From positions 1-37,713 of the forward strand of contig JBPBQZ010000006.1 in NCBI GenBank assembly GCA_050955105.1: DNA of 37,713 nt. The letters are read 5' to 3'. Within the stretch, counting starts at the first letter, position 1, and each line of letters opens with the position of its first letter. The DNA comes from JBPBQZ01 sp050955105. Its GTDB lineage: Bacteria > Pseudomonadota > Gammaproteobacteria > Burkholderiales > Burkholderiaceae. Positions 17,276-24,562 of the stretch are shown here, one piece after another. Under the pieces are notes generated by a model. It was not told the DNA's origin. It saw nothing but the letters and a program-made list of their open reading frames with translations, and ran no database searches. Position numbers and translations under genes: made by a program.

Positions 17276-17295
17276 AACGAACAGACGTTAGTCAA
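17268..17295 (-). promoter_or_regulatory. Promoter of the acyl-CoA dehydrogenase gene
   Basis: On the minus strand TTGACT (17295-17290) and CATAAC (17273-17268) are separated by 16 bp. Operator copy C overlaps the -35 box and fills the spacer. One repressor dimer could therefore shut both divergent promoters. Confidence 0.4.
17274..17291. promoter_or_regulatory. TetR-type operator, copy C
   Basis: CTAACG-AACAGA-CGTTAG has perfect 6-bp arms and is the best of the three copies. It sits in the 116-bp gap between the divergent acyl-CoA dehydrogenase and crotonase genes and overlaps candidate promoters in both directions. Confidence 0.75.
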
Positions 17296-17351
17296 TCTTT
17301 GGCGAACGTCAGTATGGCAAGCGTAGAACAAGTCGAGCAAGAGGATCTTTC

Positions 17352-18158
17352 GTGAATTACAAGACAATCGAATTCAGGACCGACGCGCGCGGTGTGGCTT
17401 GGCTTACGCTCAACCGGCCCGAATTGAAAAATGCCATGAACGGCGACATGTACGACGAGGCGCGCGCAGTGGTTGCCGCCGTCGATCGCGACCCTGCCGT
17501 GCGCGCGCTGGTGCTCAGCGGCAACGGCGACGCCTTCTGTTCGGGCGGCGATTTCAAGTATCAACAGGCGCAAAAGCTGCGCAAGCCAAGCGAACGCATC
17601 GCCGAGGCCAGCAAGCTGGCATCGTGGCTGCAAGAGCTCGACCAGTTGTCGAAGCCGCTGGTCGGCCGCATCAACGGCACGGCCTACGGCGGCGGCGTCG
17701 GCCTGGTTTCCGTCTGCGATATCGTGATCGCGCCGGCCGACGTGCGCTTTTGTCTGTCGGAAGTCAGCCTGGGCCTGGTCGCCGGCATGATCGCGCCCTA
17801 TGTGGTGCGCAAGATGGGCGTCTCAAATGCTCGCAGCGTATTTTTGAACGCCGCCGTATTCAAGTCTGCCGAGGCATTTCGCTTCGGGCTGGTGCACGAA
17901 GTGGTAGAGCGCGACGCGCTCGATGCTGCGGTCGAGCGCCAGCTCACCGCTATCCTGCGTTGTGCGCCCGGCGCCATCGCCACCACCAAGCAGTTGATCG
18001 ACTATGTCGATCGCCACGATGCGCGCACCAACTACACGCATACGATCGATCGCGTGGCCGAAATGTGGGCCTCGGAAGAAGCGGAAGAAGGCATCAACAG
18101 CTTTCTCGAAAAACGTCGCCCGGCGTGGGTCGAAGCACAAACGAAGGGCGACGCCTGA
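17352..18158 (+). CDS. Enoyl-CoA hydratase/isomerase (LiuC-like crotonase)
   Basis: A 268-residue crotonase starting at GTG 17352, preceded by AAGAGGA. The oxyanion-hole segments are GDAFCSGGDFKY (59-70) and AYGGGVGLVSVCDI (111-124). The second catalytic glutamate is kept as E137 (LSEVSLGL), but the first, in rat enoyl-CoA hydratase E144, is G117 here. The AYGGGVGL form is seen in methylglutaconyl-CoA hydratases (LiuC) and their relatives. With the carboxylase and the HMG-CoA-lyase-like gene beside it, hydration of a 3-methylglutaconyl-CoA-type intermediate is the favoured role. It is the first gene of a four-gene plus-strand operon. Confidence 0.9.
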   Translation: MNYKTIEFRTDARGVAWLTLNRPELKNAMNGDMYDEARAVVAAVDRDPAVRALVLSGNGDAFCSGGDFKYQQAQKLRKPSERIAEASKLASWLQELDQLSKPLVGRINGTAYGGGVGLVSVCDIVIAPADVRFCLSEVSLGLVAGMIAPYVVRKMGVSNARSVFLNAAVFKSAEAFRFGLVHEVVERDALDAAVERQLTAILRCAPGAIATTKQLIDYVDRHDARTNYTHTIDRVAEMWASEEAEEGINSFLEKRRPAWVEAQTKGDA

Positions 18159-18240
18159 AGCGCGTCAGCAATTGCTTCAGGCGAACATTCGTGGGCGTAC
18201 GCTTTTCAAGGCCGGCCCGCTGACAGAAAGGAGTGCAAGC

Positions 18241-19200
18241 ATGGCTGATCTACCGCGATTCGTGCGCGTACACGAAGAAGGACCGCGCGAAGGTTTTCAG
18301 ATCGAGCCCGGGCCGATCGCTACCGCGCGCAAGATCGAGCTGATCGAAGCGCTGGCCGATACTGGCCTCAAGCAGATCGATTGCGTGTCGTTCGTCAACG
18401 CACAAAAAGTACCCGGCATGGCCGACGCCGAAGTCGTCGCGCAAGGCATCCATAAGCGCGACGACGTGCGCTACACCGGCTTATGGCTGAACACACGCGG
18501 CCTGCTGCGCGCGCTCAAGACCCAGCTCGACGTGGTAGGTGCCATCCGCCTCACCGCCTCGGAAACCTTCTGTATCAAAAACACCGGCATGAACCACGCG
18601 CAGACGCTCGATGAGCAACGCACCTGGCTTGCCATGTATCGCGAGCATCGGGTGCCGGTCGAATGGGGCTATCTGATGACGGCCTTCGGCTGCAACTATG
18701 AAGGCGAGGTGCCGGTGAAGACGGTGGTCGCGATGGTCGAGCAGTTGTTGACGCTAGCCGCCGAGGCCGATATCACGCTGCACGGCGTCTATCTGGCCGA
18801 CACGGTGGGCTGGGGCACGCCGCAGTCGATGGAACGCACGCTCGGCGCGGTACGCGAGCGCTGGCCCGACTTAGCCCTGGCGCTGCATCTGCACGACACG
18901 CGCGGCACCGGGCTTGCCAATGCCTACGCGGCGTTGAAGATGGGCGTGGCACAGTTCGATTCTTCCAGTGCCGGACTAGGCGGCTGCCCGTTCGCCGGCC
19001 ATCAGGGCGCAGCGGGCAATATCTGCACCGAAGACTTCGTCTACATGTGCCACGAGATGGGCATCGACACCGGCATCGATTTGCAGAAGCTTGTCGCCTG
19101 CGCACGCCTGGCCGAGGACATCGTCGGACACACACTGCCTGGCAAGGTGCAGCACACAGCGGTCGGCGACACGCCGCGGCCGGTGCGCGCATCGCACTGA
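18241..19200 (+). CDS. HMG-CoA-lyase-like enzyme (DRE-TIM metallolyase)
   Basis: A 319-residue TIM-barrel lyase that would split a 3-hydroxy-3-methylacyl-CoA into two smaller units. The metal ligands H216/H218 are in LHLHDTRGTG, and the lyase cysteine C249 lies in GLGGCPFAG, followed by AAGNICTEDF. The N-terminal motif reads EEGPREGFQ: R16 is kept, but the metal-binding Asp of HMG-CoA lyase (EVGPRDGLQ) is Glu (E17). AAGGAG precedes the ATG at 18241; the frame extends upstream into the crotonase gene but is not lyase-like. It lies 82 bp after the crotonase and 35 bp before the carboxyltransferase. Confidence 0.9.
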   Translation: MADLPRFVRVHEEGPREGFQIEPGPIATARKIELIEALADTGLKQIDCVSFVNAQKVPGMADAEVVAQGIHKRDDVRYTGLWLNTRGLLRALKTQLDVVGAIRLTASETFCIKNTGMNHAQTLDEQRTWLAMYREHRVPVEWGYLMTAFGCNYEGEVPVKTVVAMVEQLLTLAAEADITLHGVYLADTVGWGTPQSMERTLGAVRERWPDLALALHLHDTRGTGLANAYAALKMGVAQFDSSSAGLGGCPFAGHQGAAGNICTEDFVYMCHEMGIDTGIDLQKLVACARLAEDIVGHTLPGKVQHTAVGDTPRPVRASH

Positions 19201-19235
19201 TTTTCTATTTTCTTTGGGCTCCTCGCGGGATTTTC

Positions 19236-20768
19236 ATGACCACAGCAGATCTCTATCAACAACTCGCCGATAAGCAAGCATGGGCCAGCGCCGGCGGAAG
19301 CTTGTCCGAAAAGGGCAAAAAGATTCTCGAAGGCAAGATGTTCGTGCGCGACCGTCTGGCCCAGTTGTTCGATGACGGTGCCGACTTCGAAGACGGTCTG
19401 CTGGCCGGTAGCGAAAAGGGCGTGCCCGCCGATGCGGTCGTGACCGCCATCGGCTCGGTAAATGGCCGCAAGGTGGCGGTGATCGCCAACGATATTTCGA
19501 GCAAGGCCGGCAGTTGGGGCTATCAGACTTTTATCAAGATCACGCGTTTCCAGGAGTTGGCATTCAAGCTCAAACTACCGCTGCTTTACCTGGTCGACTC
19601 GGCCGGCGCGCGCATCGATGAGCAGAAACAGTCTTATCTGGGTCGCCGGGCGTGGGGCAATATCTTCCACAACCAAGTGAAGTACTCGGGCGCGATTCCG
19701 CAGGTATGCGTGCTGTTCGGCCCCTCGCCCGCTGGCGCGGCCTACGTGCCGGCACTGTGCGACGTGGTGATCATGGTCGACAAGAAAGCCACCGCCTACC
19801 TGGGCTCGCCGCGCATGGCGCGCATGACCATCGGCGAAGACGTTACCGAAGAGGAAATGGGCGGCGCGCGCATGCACTGCATGGTGAGCGGCCTGGGCGA
19901 CATTCTCGTCGACTCCGACGCACAGGCAATCGAGACGGCGAAACGCTACCTCGCTTACTTCCCGAATTCATATCTCGAAAAGCCCGCGCCAGCCCCTGAC
20001 GCCAAGTACTCACCCGTCGATCTCGGCGCGATCGTGCCGCAAAATCAGAACGTGCCGTTCGACATCAGGCTGCTGATCAAAGGCCTGGCTGATGACGCGA
20101 GCGTGCTGGAAATCAAGGAACTGTTCGCGAAAGAAATCATCTGCAGCTTGATCCGGCTCGACGGCATGCCGGTGGGCGTGGTAGCGAATAACTCCAAACA
20201 CAAGGGTGGCGCGCTCTTCAACGATTCATCGGACAAGGCCGCGCGCTTCATCTGGCTGTGCAACGCCTTCAATGTGCCGCTGCTGTTCCTGCAGGACATT
20301 GCCGGCTATATGATCGGCAGCTCGGCCGAGCGTGGCGGCATCATCCGGCATGGCGCGAAACTGCTCTCGGCGGTTTGCGAGGCCACCGTGCCGCGTATCG
20401 CGGTGATGGTGCGCAAGGCATATGGCGGCGGCTATCTGGCAATGTCCGGTGCGCCGACTGATCCCGATGCGATGCTGGCGCTGCCCACCGCGATGCCCGC
20501 GCTGGTGGGCCCCGAGGCCGCGGTCAACGCGATCTTCTTCAACCAGATCGCCGCGTTGCCGGAAGGTGAACGCGCCGCCTTTATCGCGGCCAAGCGTCTC
20601 GAATATGCGGCTGATATCGACGTGTATTCCGCCGCCGCCGATTCGATGGCAGTCGAAGCAGTGGTGCATCCAGATGCGCTGCGCAACGAATTGATTCAGC
20701 GCTTCCGTCTCTACTCCTTGAAGCAGCCGGAACGCTTCGAGAAGCGCAACGCCGTGCATCCGGTTTAG
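19236..20768 (+). CDS. Acyl-CoA carboxylase, carboxyltransferase subunit
   Basis: It would move the carboxyl group from carboxybiotin to an acyl-CoA. The 510 residues form two crotonase-like halves. The N half contains the oxyanion segment SAGARI (122-127) and GPSPAGAAY (162-170); the C half contains FLQDIAGYMIG and RKAYGGGYLAMSG. The GSPRMARMTIGED segment (190-202) differs from what I expect of methylcrotonyl-CoA carboxylase beta subunits, so this is a sister group of the PccB/AccD5/MccB family with an untested substrate. The ATG at 19236 starts the family similarity; the long frame upstream overlaps the lyase gene and is not real. Partner subunits are at 13076-14446 and 20873-21085. Confidence 0.92.
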   Translation: MTTADLYQQLADKQAWASAGGSLSEKGKKILEGKMFVRDRLAQLFDDGADFEDGLLAGSEKGVPADAVVTAIGSVNGRKVAVIANDISSKAGSWGYQTFIKITRFQELAFKLKLPLLYLVDSAGARIDEQKQSYLGRRAWGNIFHNQVKYSGAIPQVCVLFGPSPAGAAYVPALCDVVIMVDKKATAYLGSPRMARMTIGEDVTEEEMGGARMHCMVSGLGDILVDSDAQAIETAKRYLAYFPNSYLEKPAPAPDAKYSPVDLGAIVPQNQNVPFDIRLLIKGLADDASVLEIKELFAKEIICSLIRLDGMPVGVVANNSKHKGGALFNDSSDKAARFIWLCNAFNVPLLFLQDIAGYMIGSSAERGGIIRHGAKLLSAVCEATVPRIAVMVRKAYGGGYLAMSGAPTDPDAMLALPTAMPALVGPEAAVNAIFFNQIAALPEGERAAFIAAKRLEYAADIDVYSAAADSMAVEAVVHPDALRNELIQRFRLYSLKQPERFEKRNAVHPV

Positions 20769-20781
20769 CGGCTACAGTAGA

Positions 20782-20811
20782 CGTGGCGCCGGCCGATACG
20801 CGGGCGCCACG
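20782..20811 (+). other. Intercistronic hairpin between carboxyltransferase and carrier genes
   Basis: Perfect 9-bp arms CGTGGCGCC (20782-20790) and GGCGCCACG (20803-20811) enclose a 12-nt loop. There is no T-run, so it is not a typical terminator. It could stabilise the mRNA end or act in processing and so tune the carrier-to-carboxyltransferase ratio. Confidence 0.5.
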
Positions 20812-20872
20812 CCACCACCCTGCGCGCGCGCTTCCAATCCAAAATCGCCGTTCAGATATCGGAGAAAAACTA

Positions 20873-21085
20873 ATGAAGAGCATCAACAGCCCGATGGCAG
20901 GCACCCTGATGAAAGTGGTGATGGCCGTCGGCGATGTCGTCGATTTCGGCGACACGGTGGCCATACTGGAATCAATGAAGATGGAGATCCCGGTCGAGGC
21001 CGACCGCACCGGCACGATCTCGAAAATCCTCGTGCAGGAAGGTGAAGTGGTCGACGAGGGTACGCCGCTGGTCGAATTGGCGTAG
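20873..21085 (+). CDS. Biotin carboxyl carrier protein (70-residue, single domain)
   Basis: A free biotinyl domain. The biotin motif ESMKMEI has K36 as the acceptor lysine, about 34 residues from the C-terminus as usual, and INSPMAGTLMKV opens the first strand of the half-barrel. The ATG at 20873 has GGAG nine bases upstream; a longer frame to 20783 runs through the hairpin and is unlikely. At 70 residues it is about as small as this domain can be, without the linker or thumb of AccB. It would shuttle carboxybiotin between the separately encoded carboxylase and carboxyltransferase. It is the last gene of the operon, before a strong terminator. Confidence 0.93.
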   Translation: MKSINSPMAGTLMKVVMAVGDVVDFGDTVAILESMKMEIPVEADRTGTISKILVQEGEVVDEGTPLVELA

Positions 21086-21131
21086 TCGCACCGTAGTCGA
21101 GTGCCGCCGCCGCAAGATTGCCGCGGCCCAT

Positions 21132-21170
21132 AAAAAAAGACGATCCTGGCACGCCAGATCGTCTTTTTTT
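21132..21170. terminator. Bidirectional rho-independent terminator
   Basis: A7-GACGAT (21132-21144), a bulged C, CTGG, loop CACG, CCAG, then ATCGTC-T7 (to 21170) form a stem of 17 pairs including the A/T tails. The T7 run serves the plus-strand carrier operon and the A7 run, as T7, serves the minus-strand crotonase coming from the right. Confidence 0.92.
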
Positions 21171-21297
21171 GATACATACCGTGGCGCTCGACCGGCTGGC
21201 CGGCGCCGCATCCGCGCGCTGCCTTGCGCGGGCGGCCAAGTAGCGATGCGGGTTGCGCGCTACTCGCCTGCGCAGTTGCCTGCGCAGTTTTGCCTGC

Positions 21298-22104
21298 TTA
21301 CTTGCCGGTGAACTTCGGCTTGCGCTTGTCCTTGAACGCGCCGGCGGCTTCCATATGATCGTCCGTATGGAAGGTCACTTGTTCCAGCGCCATCGAGGTT
21401 TCGATGATCAGGTTGACGCGCTCTTTCAGCGCCTTGTTGATCGACAGCTTGGTCCAGCGAATCGCCCAGGTCGCGCCTTCGGCCAGCTCTTGCGCGATCA
21501 CGCGTGCCTTCTCGAGCACTTCGCCCTTCGGCACCGAATAGTTGACCAGACCGATACGCTCGGCTTCCGGACCGGTCAGGAAGCTGCCGCGCAGCAAGAA
21601 TTCCTTTGCGCGATTCACGCCTACCAGCAACGGCCAGATCGCCGCGCCACCGTCGCCCGCTACCAGGCCAACCTTGACGTGCGGGTCACCGATGCGTGCG
21701 TCGTTCGAGATCACCGTGATATCGCACAGCAGTGCGATGGTCGCGGCCAGGCCAGCAGCCGTGCCATTGATGGCAGCCACGATCGGCTTATCGAGCTCGA
21801 GCATGCGGTTGACGATACGGCGGCTGATCATCGGATCATGCACTTCGCCTTCTTCCAGCACATCGCCGCCCGGGCGTTCCGACATTTGCTTGACGTCGCC
21901 GCCCACGCTGAAATAGTCGCCGGCGCCGGTCAACAGCACGGCATTAATGTCTTTGTCGTCGGCCAGGTCGTTCCAGATTTCGCGCAGTTCATAGATGAAG
22001 CGCTGATTGATCGCGTTACGCGCTTCCGGACGGTTCAAGGTAACCGTCGCCAGCGTGTTCTTAACTTCGACCTTGATGTACTGATAATCCGAATAATCCG
22101 CCAT
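21298..22104 (-). CDS. Crotonase-family protein with atypical active site
   Basis: A 268-residue enoyl-CoA hydratase/isomerase superfamily member. Oxyanion-hole segments are GDYFSVGGDV (62-71) and NGTAAGLAATIALLCD (113-128). Both hydratase glutamates are missing: the first position falls in ATI, and the second is H142 in GDPHVKVGLVAGDGG (139-153), where D140 and D151 are the notable acids. It may therefore catalyse isomerisation, hydrolysis or C-C bond chemistry rather than simple hydration. The usual NRPEARNA N-terminus is present, and GAGG-like bases precede the ATG. The nearest same-strand gene is prpE, 246 bp upstream. Confidence 0.88.
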   Translation of the reverse strand: MADYSDYQYIKVEVKNTLATVTLNRPEARNAINQRFIYELREIWNDLADDKDINAVLLTGAGDYFSVGGDVKQMSERPGGDVLEEGEVHDPMISRRIVNRMLELDKPIVAAINGTAAGLAATIALLCDITVISNDARIGDPHVKVGLVAGDGGAAIWPLLVGVNRAKEFLLRGSFLTGPEAERIGLVNYSVPKGEVLEKARVIAQELAEGATWAIRWTKLSINKALKERVNLIIETSMALEQVTFHTDDHMEAAGAFKDKRKPKFTGK

Positions 22105-22350
22105 TCCTGCCTCCTGAAAAAACTCAAATTTGGGATAGTGAGCGCACGGGGCGGCGCACCAGCCGGTGCACAGAGCCTACCGCACCGAACGCTACTCGAC
22201 GTATGCCTTCCTCGCCGCGCTGGTTCTACCAAGCCATGAATTCTAGGGCCGACCGCTCCTTCACGCAATATTTTTCATACGAGCAAGGGAAAACCGGCAT
22301 GAAAAAGCATTTAGCGAGTTGGGCCAATTCGCAAGATCGGCGGCCTTTGC
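22105..22350. other. Gap between prpE and the crotonase gene
   Basis: No independent gene is supported here. The gap contains a possible minus-strand promoter, listed separately, and an A/T-rich stretch at about 22266-22310. I see no terminator hairpin for prpE. Confidence 0.4.
22240..22268 (-). promoter_or_regulatory. Possible promoter of the atypical crotonase gene
   Basis: On the minus strand TTGCGT (22268-22263) and TAGAAT (22245-22240) are separated by 17 bp. The -10 is good and the -35 weak. It would give a leader of about 130 nt. Confidence 0.35.
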
Positions 22351-24270
22351 TCAACTCGTGGTGCCCGCTTCCAGCATCGCCTGGATGTCGCTCAGCACCT
22401 TGGCGTCTTCGATCGTCGACACGTCGCCCAGGTCTTTTTTCTCGCAAATCGCCTGCAGCGCACGCCGCACTACCTTGCCCGAGCGTGTTTTTGGGAAAGC
22501 GGTGACGAAGAAGATGCGGCTCGGGCGCGCTACCGGCCCCAGGCGCGCGTCGACCACGCCGCCCAGCGCGCGAATCAACGCCACTTCACCCTGCTCGGCC
22601 GCGCTGATCGTGCCACGCAGCACCACGAAGGCCCAAGCGGCCTGTCCCTTCAGTTCGTCTTCGATACCCACCACCGCCGACTCGGCAACCGCCGGGTGCG
22701 AATTCAAGGCCTCTTCGATTTCCCGAGTGCCCAGACGGTGGCCCGCCACATTGATGACGTCGTCGGAACGGCCCAGCATGAAGTAATCACCATCGTCGTC
22801 GCGAATTGCCCAGTCGAAGGTGGAATACGAATACAGCGGCTGGTCGCCGCGGCCCGACCAGTAAGTGCGCAGATAGCGCTCGTGCGACTGCCACAGCGTC
22901 GCCAGACAGCCTGGCGGCAGCGGTCCCTTGATGGTCAGCAGCCCCTTCTGGTTGTTGCCGACTTCCGCGCCAGTGCTGGCATCCACGATGGCCAGATCGA
23001 AGCCCGGCATGGCCTTGCCAGCGCTGCCCAGCTTGCCACGCGTGGCCGATGCCTCGCTCCAGCGTACCGCCAGGATCGGCGAGCCGGTTTCGGTTTGCCA
23101 ATAGTTGTCGACGATAGGCCGACGAATGCCTTCGCGAATCCACGTGGCGGTCGCCTCGTCGAGCGGCTCGCCCGCCAGGAACAACGCGCGCAGGCTATCC
23201 AGCTTGTATTTCGAGAGGAAGGCGGGATCGTTCTTTTTCAAGATACGGATGGCGGTGGGCGCGGTGAATAAACCCGTCACCTGGTACTTCTCGACAATAC
23301 GCCACAGCGCACCCGCATCCGGATAGATCGGCGTGCCCTCGTACAGCACCGTGGCCGCGCCGGCCAGCAGCGGTGCATAAACGATATAGCTGTGGCCGAC
23401 CACCCAGCCGATATCGCTGGCCGCGAAGAACACATCGCCGGCCTGCGTTTTGTATACCAACTCCATCGAGGCCGCCAAGGCCACCGCATAGCCGCCGGTG
23501 TCGCGTTGCACGCCCTTCGGCTTGCCGGTAGTGCCCGACGTATGCAGCACGTAGCTCGGCGCATTCGAATCGAGCCATACGCAGGGCACGTCGGCATCGC
23601 CACAGTCGCGGGCAAGCTGTTCCCAATCCAGATCGCGACCGGCCTGCAGCGGCACCGTGCACAGCTTGCGGTCATAGACCACCACTTGTTTCGGCGGATC
23701 CGCCAACTGCTGCAGCGCACCGTCCAGCAAGGGCTTATAGGGAATGCGTTTGCCGCCGCGGCTGCCGCCGTCGGCCGACAGAATCACCTTGGGCTGCGCG
23801 TCTTCGATACGCGAAGCCAGGCTGTCGGCAGCGAAACCGCCAAACACCACGACGTGAATCGCACCGATGCGCGCGCAAGCCAGCATCGCGAACACGGCCT
23901 GCGGAATCATCGGCATGTAGATCAGCACGCGGTCGCCCTTGCCTACGCCGAGGTGCGTCAACATGCGAGCCACCGTCACCACTTCGCTTTGCAGCTGCGC
24001 AAAGCTGTAGGTTTGTTCGACGCCGGTTTCAGACGACACATAAATCAGCGCCGCGGCGTCCGGACGTGCCTGCGCGTGCCGGTCTACCGCGTTATGGCAA
24101 AGATTGGTCTTACCATCACCAAACCAGACGGGTGTGGCCGGTGTTTCGGCATGCAGGATATTTTTGGGAAAAACCTGCCAGTCGATGCGTTTGGCCTGTT
24201 CCGCCCAATACGCTTCGGGGTTGCTGTGGGCACGCTCATTGAGCTGATCGAGGTCTAACGGCTCCGACAT
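22351..24270 (-). CDS. prpE: Propionyl-CoA synthetase
   Basis: A 639-residue AMP-forming acyl-CoA synthetase of the acetyl/propionyl-CoA synthetase branch. The P-loop HTSGTTGKPKGVQRDTGGY with its QRD-x-GGY extension is typical of PrpE, as are GKTNLCHNAVDRH near the N-terminus and SADGGSRGGKRIPYKPLL in the middle. The catalytic, potentially acetylated lysine is in RSGKVVRRAL near the C-terminus. AGGAG lies upstream of the ATG. Its presence suggests that the neighbouring catabolic genes release propionate or a related short-chain acid; other short acids are possible substrates. Confidence 0.88.
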   Translation of the reverse strand: MSEPLDLDQLNERAHSNPEAYWAEQAKRIDWQVFPKNILHAETPATPVWFGDGKTNLCHNAVDRHAQARPDAAALIYVSSETGVEQTYSFAQLQSEVVTVARMLTHLGVGKGDRVLIYMPMIPQAVFAMLACARIGAIHVVVFGGFAADSLASRIEDAQPKVILSADGGSRGGKRIPYKPLLDGALQQLADPPKQVVVYDRKLCTVPLQAGRDLDWEQLARDCGDADVPCVWLDSNAPSYVLHTSGTTGKPKGVQRDTGGYAVALAASMELVYKTQAGDVFFAASDIGWVVGHSYIVYAPLLAGAATVLYEGTPIYPDAGALWRIVEKYQVTGLFTAPTAIRILKKNDPAFLSKYKLDSLRALFLAGEPLDEATATWIREGIRRPIVDNYWQTETGSPILAVRWSEASATRGKLGSAGKAMPGFDLAIVDASTGAEVGNNQKGLLTIKGPLPPGCLATLWQSHERYLRTYWSGRGDQPLYSYSTFDWAIRDDDGDYFMLGRSDDVINVAGHRLGTREIEEALNSHPAVAESAVVGIEDELKGQAAWAFVVLRGTISAAEQGEVALIRALGGVVDARLGPVARPSRIFFVTAFPKTRSGKVVRRALQAICEKKDLGDVSTIEDAKVLSDIQAMLEAGTTS

Positions 24271-24414
24271 ACTTTTATGCTCCTATGCCCAATTCATTGC
24301 TTTAAAAACGAAATGCCCGCCAGAATTGGCGAGCAGATACTACCGCGAGGACCGCGGCGCCGGGTGGATGCGCACGCTCGTCGTGTCTTGCGGGAACGTG
24401 TTTTGGTTGAACCT

Positions 24415-24444
24415 ATGGTATGCGGTCGGAGCCGCGGCCGTCAA
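24415..24444 (-). promoter_or_regulatory. Possible promoter of prpE
   Basis: On the minus strand TTGACG (24444-24439) and TACCAT (24420-24415) are separated by 18 bp, just downstream of the terminator of the preceding operon. The leader would be about 140 nt. Confidence 0.35.
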
Positions 24445-24465
24445 CTTTCTGTCGGCCTGCATCTC

Positions 24466-24506
24466 AAAAACTCAGGGGAACCGCGGTGCCACCGGGGTTC
24501 CCCTGA
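24466..24506 (-). terminator. Rho-independent terminator after the thiolase-like/DUF35 operon
   Basis: Perfect 11-bp arms TCAGGGGAACC (24472-24482) and GGTTCCCCTGA (24496-24506), with an inner GGTG/CACC pairing. Read on the minus strand the stem is followed by GTTTTT-GAG. It ends transcription coming from 24563-26175. Confidence 0.8.
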
Positions 24507-24562
24507 AATCCCTGCTCGCTGCTAGCCGGCGCGCACGCCGGCCAAGCTTTGGCGCCGCCCGC

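Larger units (their letters stand above)
24271..24562. other. Gap between prpE and the DUF35 gene
   Basis: No gene of its own. From right to left on the minus strand it contains a terminator (24466-24506), a possible promoter for prpE (24415-24444) and a small inverted repeat CGCCA-GAAT-TGGCG (24318-24331) in the prpE leader. Confidence 0.5.

Noticed and set aside
13076..20768. Naming the carboxylase as methylcrotonyl-CoA carboxylase (LiuB/LiuD)
   Set aside because: The biotin carboxylase lacks the fused carrier domain, the carrier is a separate 70-residue protein, and the carboxyltransferase differs in the GSPRMARM region. The neighbourhood is analogous but does not fix the substrate.
21253..22239. 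Plus-strand open frame of 328 codons opposite the atypical crotonase
   Set aside because: Antisense shadow. It also starts just after the strong terminator without promoter or ribosome site.
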